Assembly: GCF_900100605.1 (NCBI RefSeq)
Contig: NZ_FNCN01000001.1
Span: forward strand, 124,001-188,000
Direction of reading: 5' to 3'
From: Sinosporangium album
GTDB taxonomy: Bacteria; Actinomycetota; Actinomycetes; Streptosporangiales; Streptosporangiaceae
Length of the DNA stretch: 64,000 nt
Part shown: piece after piece, positions 9,750-16,869 of the stretch
How positions within the stretch are numbered: position 1 is the first letter of the stretch
How the letters are laid out: each line of letters starts with the position of its first letter
The notes under the pieces: generated by a model
What the model saw: only the letters and a program-made list of their open reading frames with translations
Databases searched by the model: none
Told to the model about the DNA's origin: nothing
Position numbers and translations under genes: made by a program

Positions 9750-11402
9750 TCACCCGTGTGCCCGGCCGGGTGTCAGCAGGGGGCACGCGCCGACGAGATC
9801 TCCGGCCTTGAGCTCCGTCGCCATGTCGGGGCCGAGCGTGTTCCACCTGATCTCTCCGGCGGATCCCGGATGCCCGAGCGCCTTCCAGAGCTGGTCGCCC
9901 AGTTCCGGAGCGACGGGGTACAGGCCAGCCGAAAGCACAGCCGCCACCGCCAGTTCCGCGTGTACGGCACGGGCGAAAATATCGTGAAAGCGGAGCCGCC
10001 CAGTCAGATGTTCCGCGTCGTCGCCCGTCTCTTCGGCCGCGCGTACCAGCAGATCGAGTGCACGCACGGCCGTATGCGGCGAGAAGCGTTCGACCGAGTA
10101 GGCCTCGTCGACCACCCGCAGCGTGTCGGCGGTCAACGCGCGCAGTTCCCGGACGCGCCGGTCGGCGGAGCGGCCCCACACGGTCGGCGGCCCCCCGTCC
10201 CCGTCGTTCGCCGCCGCCTTACCGCACCGGCGGCCGAGGCCCGTCAGCCAGCCGCGCCACCGGGGGAACACGTCGTCGTAGAGAACAGTGCGCATTCCCG
10301 CCCAAGTGAACGTGGTCTGCGCCGCGACGGGCCTGGTCCAGGTGAGGTAGAGCCGCAGATGGTCGGCGGGAGTGGTCTCCAGGGCGTCCAGCAGCCAGAC
10401 GGCGTGGCGCCTGCTCGTGGAGAACTTCTCCCCGTCCAACCGGTAGAACTCATTGGAGATGAAATCCGTGGGCAGCGGCACGTCGGGGTCGTAGGCATGC
10501 ATGATCGCCGGGAAGAGCACGGCGTGAAAGTAACCGTTGTCGTAGCCGAAGCACTGGGCCACGCGCCGGCCAGGGCGCCACACGCCGGGGTGCCCCGTGC
10601 CGTCTGCACCCGCCGCCAGGTAGCCCGCCGCCATCTCGAACCAGACGTAGACGCGATGCCCCGGGAACTCCTCGACCGGCACCTCGACGCCCCACGTCGC
10701 CGGATGCGACACGGCGATCTCCGGCAGGCCGTCCGCCGCCATCTCGGCGCAGAGCGCGGTCAGGTGGCTGTTCATCCGGACCTGGCTCCAGAAGCGCCGC
10801 AACGGTGAGACATGCCGGGCCAGCGGAAAGTAGAGCCGCTCGCAGTCCCGCAGTTCGCAGGCCGCACCGCAGACCGTGCAGCGGGGGTCGCCGAGGTCGG
10901 CGCAGTCGTTGGGCCGTCCGCAGACCTCGCAGGCGTTGCCGCATGAACGCGTGCCGCAATGCGGACACGAACCGACGACGTAGGCTTCGAACGCCCAGCG
11001 GTCGCAAGGCACGCAATACGGCAGGGGCCGCACGCGCGGCACGATGTCCCCCCGGTCGACCAGGGTGCGGAAGATGCGGCGGGTGAGGTGCGCGTGGTGC
11101 GGGGCCTGGTCGGGGCGGCCGATGACGTCGAAGCGCACTCCGGCGCCCTCCCACGCGTCGACGATCCGGTCGCCGAACCACCTGGCCACATCCGCGGCCT
11201 TGGTGCCTTCCCGGACGGCGTGGGCCTCGGTGTAGCTCTGGTTGTCGTCGATGCCGGTCATCGTCGTCGCGCCGGGCGCACGCCTGCGCAGGTGCCGCCC
11301 CAGGATGTCGGCCGCCAGGTAGGGCCCGGAGAGGTGGCCGAGGTGGAGGTCCCCGTTCGGGGTGGGCGGGGTGGCGGTGATCAGCCAGGGCTCAGCGGAC
11401 AT
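9750..11402 (-). CDS. Methionyl-tRNA synthetase-like hydrazine synthetase subunit
   Basis: A 550-residue class I synthetase-like protein. It carries the adenylate-forming signatures HLGH (residues 20-23, HIGH motif) and KFSTS (326-330, KMSKS motif). Between them is a cysteine-rich zinc insert with many CxxC pairs (about C130-C187). In the s56-p1 and triacsin families such a domain, fused to a cupin, activates an amino acid and esterifies it to N6-hydroxylysine before N-N bond formation. A housekeeping metS is unlikely because the gene lies mid-operon between a hydrolase and a lysine hydroxylase. The start ATG 11402 follows GGGAGGAG and overlaps the hydrolase by 11 nt. The upstream in-frame extension to 11609 lies over the hydrolase and was rejected. 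Confidence 0.9.
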   Translation of the reverse strand: MSAEPWLITATPPTPNGDLHLGHLSGPYLAADILGRHLRRRAPGATTMTGIDDNQSYTEAHAVREGTKAADVARWFGDRIVDAWEGAGVRFDVIGRPDQAPHHAHLTRRIFRTLVDRGDIVPRVRPLPYCVPCDRWAFEAYVVGSCPHCGTRSCGNACEVCGRPNDCADLGDPRCTVCGAACELRDCERLYFPLARHVSPLRRFWSQVRMNSHLTALCAEMAADGLPEIAVSHPATWGVEVPVEEFPGHRVYVWFEMAAGYLAAGADGTGHPGVWRPGRRVAQCFGYDNGYFHAVLFPAIMHAYDPDVPLPTDFISNEFYRLDGEKFSTSRRHAVWLLDALETTPADHLRLYLTWTRPVAAQTTFTWAGMRTVLYDDVFPRWRGWLTGLGRRCGKAAANDGDGGPPTVWGRSADRRVRELRALTADTLRVVDEAYSVERFSPHTAVRALDLLVRAAEETGDDAEHLTGRLRFHDIFARAVHAELAVAAVLSAGLYPVAPELGDQLWKALGHPGSAGEIRWNTLGPDMATELKAGDLVGACPLLTPGRAHG

Positions 11403-12381
11403 GGGCGCTCCTCCCAGTCGTGACTCTGTGGATGAACCGGGCCAGGCGCCGGCGCACGCCGTCCAGGTCGTCCAGCCACGGGACGTGACCCGCGCCGGGC
11501 ACGATCTCGACGGCGCAGTCCCGCATCGCGGCGGCCAACTCCAGCGCGGACGGCTCGGCCGACCACGGATCTTCGGCCCCGTTGAGCACCAGCGCCGGGA
11601 CCGCGACACGGGCGGCGACCTCGGGCAGGTCGGGCCAGGGCAGCCGTCCGGCGAGGAAGGCCCGTACGGCGGAGAGCCGCCATGTCCGGGAGCAGACCTC
11701 CAGGAAGAGCCGATGCCTCGGCCCGAGAACTGGAAAGGTCACGGCCAGGTCGGCGACCAGAAGGCCGCGCAGGGTGGCGGCGTCGCCCGGCGGGTCCGCG
11801 GAGAGCGCGGAGAGCGCGGAGAGCGCGGACTGGGCCGCTCGCGCCCGCTCCCCGAGGGGGCCGACCAGGGCGCGGAGCCGTTCCTCCAGGAGCGCCGGGT
11901 TGTCGATGCGGTCGCGCACCTGACCGGAGATCAGCACGATGCCCGCCGGGCGCACCGCGCCGGCCGCGGCGGCGGCCCGCAGCACCGCCCAGACACCGGC
12001 GGAGTGTCCGACGAGGACGACCGGGCCGGCGCCGCCCTCCCGGTCCAGCAGCTCGACAAGCCGGTCGGCCTGCCGGGCGCACGGGTCGCCTCCCGGATCG
12101 CACCGCGAGGAGGCATAGGCCGTCCGCCAGGTCGAGGGCAGCGGTAGCTCCGCGAGGGTCTCCGCGCCGAGCCCCGGCCCGCCCGGAGCGAGAAGCGCCG
12201 TCGGGGCCGCGGGGGCTCCAGGGCCGGCTCCGGGACCGGCTCCAGGGCCCACTCCGGGACCACTCGACCTCCTCATGACGGGGACTCCAAGGCCGGGTCC
12301 AGGGCCGAGTCCAAGGCCGGGTCCAGGGCCGGGTCCAGGGCCGGGTCCAGGGCCGACTCCGGAGCCGCGCGACCCCCTCAT
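11392..12381 (-). CDS. Alpha/beta hydrolase of the biosynthetic cluster
   Basis: A 329-residue alpha/beta hydrolase. The nucleophile elbow is VGHSAGVWAV, the acid lies in NGAEDPWSAEP, and the catalytic histidine in GAGHVPWLDD, so the triad is intact. ATG 12381 overlaps the SET gene stop by ATGA. The first 75 or so residues are a glycine/proline-rich stretch built on 12-bp DNA repeats, and a near-copy of the start context recurs at ATG 12276, which may be the real or a second start. A further in-frame repeat encodes SALSALSALSA. Possible roles are release of a thioester or ester intermediate, or amide hydrolysis; the substrate is unknown. Confidence 0.85.
   Translation of the reverse strand: MRGSRGSGVGPGPGPGPGPGPGLGLGPGPGLGVPVMRRSSGPGVGPGAGPGAGPGAPAAPTALLAPGGPGLGAETLAELPLPSTWRTAYASSRCDPGGDPCARQADRLVELLDREGGAGPVVLVGHSAGVWAVLRAAAAAGAVRPAGIVLISGQVRDRIDNPALLEERLRALVGPLGERARAAQSALSALSALSADPPGDAATLRGLLVADLAVTFPVLGPRHRLFLEVCSRTWRLSAVRAFLAGRLPWPDLPEVAARVAVPALVLNGAEDPWSAEPSALELAAAMRDCAVEIVPGAGHVPWLDDLDGVRRRLARFIHRVTTGRSAHVR
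12288..12361. repeat. 12-bp tandem repeats encoding a Gly/Pro-rich leader
   Basis: About six units related to ggccgggtccag in the 5' end of the hydrolase gene. They encode GPGPGPG on the minus strand. Because 12 is a multiple of 3, changes in copy number keep the frame. The motif tcatgacggg occurs at both ends of this block, which suggests that the gene start was duplicated. Confidence 0.75.
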
Positions 12382-13007
12382 GACGGGACGGCCGAGCGGT
12401 GCCGCTCCACCACGACGACGCTGCCCCGGCGCAGCGGGATCTCCTGAGGCACGCGCTCCGCCGCCCTCAGCGCGGGGGCCATGCGGCGGCGCCACGCCGA
12501 CACGACCTCCCGCGGCGGCTCGCCCGCGGGACCCGCCGCGCCCGCACGACCGGCCGACCCGACCGTTCCGCCCGTTCCTCCCGACCCTCCCGATCCGGGG
12601 CGGACGACGCGCGCGCACTCGCGGGAACCGCACGCGCAGGCGAACTCCCACGGATCGTCGTAGCGGAACGTGCGGTAGTCGCAGGTCACCTCCTCGCCCG
12701 CGTGGATGTCGCGTACGGCGATGCCTCCGGCGAGGCCGTGGTCCAGAACCGCGGCCTCGCATGAATGGTTGAAAAGGTGCGCGCCTCCGCAGGGCAGGAT
12801 GAGGCTCCGGTCGGACAGCCGATATCCGAACTCGTCGAGCCACTCCAGCACGGCGGACGGCATGCCGTACTGCTCGTCGGCAGCCCACGTGCGGCACCCG
12901 GCGCACGGCCCCCAGACGACGGTGCCCTGGCGGATGTCGCGCAAGGCGATGAGGCCGGTGCCCGCGATGGCGCTGAACCCGGGGTACAGGGCGGAGTTCA
13001 GCATCAC
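12378..13007 (-). CDS. SET-domain protein in a biosynthetic operon
   Basis: A 209-residue protein with a SET methyltransferase core. It has the NHSC block (residues 80-83, in HLFNHSCEAAV), GEEVTCDYRTF with the catalytic tyrosine (about Y111), and a post-SET zinc site with three cysteines (CACGSREC, 124-131). A glycine/alanine-rich linker and a basic C-terminal tail follow. SET proteins use SAM to methylate lysine, usually in proteins. A place inside a lysine-using metabolite operon suggests a small molecule, carrier or cluster protein as target, but this is inference. GTG 13007 overlaps the ATP-grasp stop, with ATG 13004 as alternative, and the 3' end overlaps the hydrolase by ATGA. Confidence 0.85.
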   Translation of the reverse strand: MMLNSALYPGFSAIAGTGLIALRDIRQGTVVWGPCAGCRTWAADEQYGMPSAVLEWLDEFGYRLSDRSLILPCGGAHLFNHSCEAAVLDHGLAGGIAVRDIHAGEEVTCDYRTFRYDDPWEFACACGSRECARVVRPGSGGSGGTGGTVGSAGRAGAAGPAGEPPREVVSAWRRRMAPALRAAERVPQEIPLRRGSVVVVERHRSAVPS

Positions 13008-14305
13008 GCGATCCCGATCCCGAGGATCCGCTCAAGGCGGCTCTCGGCGTCGGCGACGGCGTCGTCGTCGCACCCCACCACCAGGTAGCGCCACTTGCCG
13101 TCGACATCGAGGGTGTCGGCGGTGAGTACGGCACGGGCCGGGGCGGCCGGGTCCGACAGCCCCTCCGCTCCGAGCTTGGCCACCGCGCCTGCGAAGTCGA
13201 GGCCGGCCGCGCCGTGCCGTACATCCGCCCGCCAGCGCACCGGCGAGTCCCCGGACCGCAGCCGACGCGCCAGTTCTTCGAGGTAGGTGCCTCCGGTGCG
13301 GCGCACGTTCGCCTCGGTCACCACGTAGCCGCCGTCGTGGACGCCGCAGTCGACGTCGTAGATCCCGCGGTAGCCGCGCTCCCGCAGCCAGCCGCCGACG
13401 GCGTGCGCCGCCACGACGAGGGCGTGGTGGCGCGGCCCTTCGCGGGCCGGGGTGACCATGCCGGTCCACGCGTTGTTCACGGTGCGCTGGTCGCAGGTGT
13501 AGAACTCGGTCACTCCTCCGTCCTCGACGAGCATCTCCATGCTGGGCGTCGCCGTGAACGGCAGGAACTCCTCGAACACCCAGCCGCAGCCCCGGAGGGG
13601 CTGCCCGGCGACGGCGTCGTGGACCTGCTCCTCGATGGTGCGCTCCGCGTCCCGCCGGATCACGGCGTTCCCGAACCCGTTGGACGCCCGGTTGGTCTTG
13701 ATGATCACGGCCTCGCGCGTGCCGAGAAAGCCGCCGATCCGCTCGGCGAGCTCGGCGACGGTGGCGGCGTGGCCGCCGTCCGCGACGGGCAGCCCCAGAC
13801 CGGCGGCGACCTCGCGGAACCCCCGCTTGGTGTTGATCAGCCGCAGCGCCGCCACGACCGCGTCGTCGGGCGGGTCGCCGTACGGCAGGAGCCGGACGCC
13901 CCGCCGGCGGGCGAACTCCAGCACCGGGGCGTCCAGGACGAAGGGCAGCAGCTCCTCCCGCTCGGCGACGCGGTCCAACGCGCCGAGGTCGGCGGCGACC
14001 TCCAGCGCGTGTGCACCGCGCACCTCGGGCGGGGCGACGATCTCGACCCGGTCGACGTCCAGGTCGATGACGGACGCCACGTAGTCGCGGAAGACCGCAC
14101 TGCACGGAGCGAGCATGACGACGCAGTCCCCGGGGTGCGCCTGCCAGAGCTTGCGGGGGGTCACGGCGGCCATCGCGCGGCGGTAGGCCTCCGTCGGCGC
14201 CTCGACCATGATGTCGTTGACGATGTTGGCCAGGATGGCGCGGCTCGTGCGGCTCGTGCGGCCCGGTCGGCCTGGTCGGCTCGGCCGGCCCGGTCGCGTG
14301 GTCAT
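13004..14305 (-). CDS. ATP-grasp peptide ligase, PGM1-like
   Basis: A 433-residue ATP-grasp ligase with a pre-ATP-grasp N-terminal region, like the PGM1-type ligases that join amino acid units with ATP. Visible parts are the ATP-binding lysine strand EAVIIKTNRASNGFGNAV, the grasp segment WVFEEFLPF, and the metal-binding end YDVDCGVHDGGYVVTEANVRRTGG. It probably activates a carboxylate and forms an amide bond between pathway building blocks, for example the hydrazino acid and an amino acid; this is inference. The extreme N-terminus is a GRPSRPGRPGR repeat. ATG 14305 overlaps the methyltransferase stop by 4 nt. Confidence 0.87.
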   Translation of the reverse strand: MTTRPGRPSRPGRPGRTSRTSRAILANIVNDIMVEAPTEAYRRAMAAVTPRKLWQAHPGDCVVMLAPCSAVFRDYVASVIDLDVDRVEIVAPPEVRGAHALEVAADLGALDRVAEREELLPFVLDAPVLEFARRRGVRLLPYGDPPDDAVVAALRLINTKRGFREVAAGLGLPVADGGHAATVAELAERIGGFLGTREAVIIKTNRASNGFGNAVIRRDAERTIEEQVHDAVAGQPLRGCGWVFEEFLPFTATPSMEMLVEDGGVTEFYTCDQRTVNNAWTGMVTPAREGPRHHALVVAAHAVGGWLRERGYRGIYDVDCGVHDGGYVVTEANVRRTGGTYLEELARRLRSGDSPVRWRADVRHGAAGLDFAGAVAKLGAEGLSDPAAPARAVLTADTLDVDGKWRYLVVGCDDDAVADAESRLERILGIGIA

Positions 14306-15042
14306 GCCTCCACCTCGCGGGTGGCCGTGAAGATCGCGTGGCCGGCGTACATCCAGGCCACGTCGACCTCGCAGAAGCCCGCCTCACGCAGCCAGTCCAC
14401 GTGCTGCGCCACCGTGGAAGGCTTGTCCACAGGGTCGGGCCAGGGCAGGCGGAAGTGGTTCCATTCCGTTCGCTCGAACGCCGCCCACGCGTCGGGCCCG
14501 CCGTACAGCGTCTCCGACGCGTGCCGCACGGCCGCCTCCCACTGGTCACCGGCCAGCGTGCGGGCCCGCCGCCCCGGCGTCTCCACCAGGTCGGCCATGA
14601 CGAAGACGCCGCCCGGTTCGAGCATGGCGTGGATGTCGCGATAGAGCGCCCTCTTGCCGTCGCCGTCGAGGTGGTGCACGGCGAGCGACGTCATCACCCC
14701 GCCGTACAGCGTTCCCTTCCGCCACGCCGACCCCTCAAGGTCCGCCTGCACACGTGAGATCCGCTCGGCGTACGGCGCCAGCCTCCGACCGGCCGCCTCC
14801 AGCATCTCCTCCGAGCCGTCCAGCAGTGTCACCCGCGCGCCGGGAACACGGCTCAGGTATTCCTCGGCGAGCCGTCCCTCTCCGCAGCACAGGTCCAGGA
14901 CATGCGCGACCGGGAGGTCGCGGAGCAGATCGCACACCGTGGCGACCTGCTCCCGGCGCCTGGGCACGAAGGCGTCACCGTACTTGATGAACACGTCTGT
15001 ATCGGACAGCTCCCAGCCGTCGGCTGCGGGGGACTCCGTCAT
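14302..15042 (-). CDS. Class I SAM-dependent methyltransferase
   Basis: A 246-residue small-molecule methyltransferase. Motif I is VLDLCCGEGRLAEEYL, followed by the acidic residue at the end of strand 2 (VTLLDGSEEML) and a motif II/III region MTSLAVHHLDGDGK. It likely N- or O-methylates an intermediate or product of the cluster; the position cannot be predicted. It overlaps the ATP-grasp gene by ATGA and lies about 160 nt downstream of the aminomutase gene. It is the first member of the tightly coupled eight-gene run down to the DAO-family oxidase. Confidence 0.88.
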   Translation of the reverse strand: MTESPAADGWELSDTDVFIKYGDAFVPRRREQVATVCDLLRDLPVAHVLDLCCGEGRLAEEYLSRVPGARVTLLDGSEEMLEAAGRRLAPYAERISRVQADLEGSAWRKGTLYGGVMTSLAVHHLDGDGKRALYRDIHAMLEPGGVFVMADLVETPGRRARTLAGDQWEAAVRHASETLYGGPDAWAAFERTEWNHFRLPWPDPVDKPSTVAQHVDWLREAGFCEVDVAWMYAGHAIFTATREVEA

Positions 15043-15202
15043 CTACGCACCTCCAGGGGCGTGGAGTTCTCGGCGTTCGGATTGAGCAGTGCGTGTCGGT
15101 GGCAGTGCGTGTCAGTGCGTCGCGGTGTGTGCGCGATCTCCAGGGCGCGCCGCCGAGGGCGCACGGCGTGTGGATCGTCTCCCCTGCGGCGGGCGGCGGC
15201 TT

Positions 15203-16258
15203 TCAGCTCCGCTCGGCGGTGGGCGCCGGCGGATACACGTGCTCCTCGTCCCACGGATCGGTGACGCGGTGGGAGTCGCCGTCGGCCCGGATGTAGGTGG
15301 GGCCGATCGGCACCTTGCCATGGCCGCCGGGTATGTCGAGCACGTAGGTCGGCTGGCAGACGCCGGACACCCGCCCCCGCAGCCTCCTCACCAGCTCCTG
15401 GCCCTCGCCGACGGTGGTGCGGAAATGGCTGGTGCCCTGCGCGAGATCACCGTGGTGGAGGTAGTACGGCTTCACCCGATTGACGATCAGCGTCCGGAAC
15501 AGGTCCTCCAGCGCCTCAGGCGTGTCGTTCACGCCCCTCAGCAGGACCGTCTGGCTCAGCAGAGGGATGCCACCCCGGCTCAGGCGGCTCAGCGCGGCCC
15601 GAGCGGCTTCGCCGATCTCCTGACTGTGATTGGTGTGGACGACCACCCACACCGGAGTGTCGGTGCCGAGGGCGGCCACGAGTTCCTCGGTGATGCGGTC
15701 GGGGTCGACCACGGGCACCCGCGTGTGGAACCGGATCACGTTGACGTGCTCGATCGCGTCCAGCGCGGCCATGATCGGCCGTAGTCGGGCCGGCGATATG
15801 ATCAACGGGTCGCCGCCGGTGAGAATGACCTCCCACACCTGCGGGTGCGTACGGATGTAATCCAGCGCGGCCTCCATTTCGGTCGCGCTGAGCATCCCCT
15901 CCCCTGGGCCGACGACCTCGCGCCGGAAGCAGAACCGGCAGTAGACCGGGCACAGGTGCATCGGTTTGAGCAGCAACCGGTCCGGATAGCGGTGGGTGAT
16001 CCCCTTCACCGGGGTGAAGGGGTCGTCGCCGATCGGGTCCAGCCGTTCCTCGGGAGTAGTGACGAGTTCGGCCGCCGTCGGAATGAACTGCATGGCGACG
16101 GGGTCGTCTCGATCCCTGATCCGGTCCTGCATCGCACCGGTGATACTGATCGCGTACTGCTTTGCGACGTCGCGGATTTCGACAAGGGCGTCTTCGGCGA
16201 TGAGGTCGTTCTTCAGCAGGGAGTCCGGGGTTCGGATCGTTTTCGGGCGGCGAGGCAT
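15203..16258 (-). CDS. kamA: Lysine 2,3-aminomutase (radical SAM)
   Basis: Radical SAM, PLP-dependent enzyme that interconverts L-lysine and beta-lysine. The 351-residue protein holds the CxxxCxxC iron-sulfur motif (C103, C107, C110 in HLCPVYCRFC), the SAM-associated GGDPL block, and the PLP-lysine region LDIPGGHGKVP. It is shorter than the 416-residue clostridial KamA but in range for KamA/EpmB-like relatives. There is no epmA or efp gene nearby, and the gene sits in a lysine-using cluster, so a biosynthetic role is favoured. ATG 16258 follows ggaaagg; the in-frame extension to 16570 is unlikely. Confidence 0.88.
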   Translation of the reverse strand: MPRRPKTIRTPDSLLKNDLIAEDALVEIRDVAKQYAISITGAMQDRIRDRDDPVAMQFIPTAAELVTTPEERLDPIGDDPFTPVKGITHRYPDRLLLKPMHLCPVYCRFCFRREVVGPGEGMLSATEMEAALDYIRTHPQVWEVILTGGDPLIISPARLRPIMAALDAIEHVNVIRFHTRVPVVDPDRITEELVAALGTDTPVWVVVHTNHSQEIGEAARAALSRLSRGGIPLLSQTVLLRGVNDTPEALEDLFRTLIVNRVKPYYLHHGDLAQGTSHFRTTVGEGQELVRRLRGRVSGVCQPTYVLDIPGGHGKVPIGPTYIRADGDSHRVTDPWDEEHVYPPAPTAERS

Positions 16259-16606
16259 CGCATCACCTTTCCTCGTGACATGGCCACTGCGGAGGCGGAG
16301 TACGCCGGGGCACCGGACATCCAGCGAAAATCCAGAGTCCGTGAACTGGGCCGTCGCATACCGACACGCCGGCACATGGCGGATCCGTGGAATTGCACGA
16401 GCATGGGCACGGTGATTCAACGCAGCATATGTCGGAACACTGCGAAAACCTTGAAACAAACGACACGTGATCTCAGGTGATGCACAGAGCGTGCGGCTTG
16501 CCACTCCGAGGCAGCGGCTGTGCGCGCCGACGAGAAAAGTGTTCCGGCGCCGCCGACCACGGTTCTCCACATAGAGAAGAACACTTACATGATCGCTGTG
16601 ACGCCA

Positions 16607-16636
16607 AGCCTATGGAATCGCACTCGCGACCGTCAA
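16607..16636 (-). promoter_or_regulatory. Candidate sigma70-type promoter for the kamA operon
   Basis: On the minus strand TTGACG (16636-16631) is followed after 18 nt by TAGGCT (16612-16607), matching the actinobacterial -35 and TANNNT -10 patterns. It would drive kamA and the downstream biosynthetic genes. Pattern match only. Confidence 0.35.
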
Positions 16637-16835
16637 GAGGCTAATGGCAAGATGATGCTCGAAAGAGCAGGAATATGCCTGACCGCAAACCCGTCGCCCA
16701 TATTTTCGGGCGACCTGCCCGATCACATGGAACACCTTTATGCCGATACAGACGGACCTGCGCACACCCTCTCTCTAAAGTCACGCTGCGTATTTTTAAA
16801 TTAAAGCAGCACGGCAGCCGGAACTCGAATAATGG

Positions 16836-16856
16836 GCGCACCGATCGATCGTGCGC
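16836..16856 (-). terminator. Possible terminator after the MFS gene
   Basis: Short dyad gcgcac (16836-16841) and gtgcgc (16851-16856) just past the MFS stop codon. On the minus strand it leads into the AT-rich ccattattcg. The stem is short, so this is weak. Confidence 0.3.
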
Positions 16857-16869
16857 ACCGACCCGGGCC

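Larger units (their letters stand above)
16259..16869. other. Long intergenic leader upstream of kamA
   Basis: About 610 nt without a convincing gene between two same-strand genes. The composition is clearly less GC-rich than the flanks, with an AT-rich pocket around 16790-16806. It contains a candidate minus-strand promoter at 16607-16636 and a weak terminator-like dyad by the MFS stop. If the promoter is right, kamA has a leader of roughly 340 nt. A plus-strand open frame at 16520-16804 has no recognisable content. Confidence 0.6.

Noticed and set aside
9750-11402. Housekeeping methionyl-tRNA synthetase
   Set aside because: Position inside a coupled biosynthetic operon beside a lysine hydroxylase and cupin fits the hydrazine synthetase family better. 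A second metS elsewhere would confirm this.
15203-16570. Longer kamA start at 16570
   Set aside because: The extra 104 residues have no family similarity and no ribosome site; ATG 16258 has one.
16520-16804. 95-residue plus-strand open frame in the kamA leader
   Set aside because: No ribosome site, no family pattern, opposite to the cluster direction.
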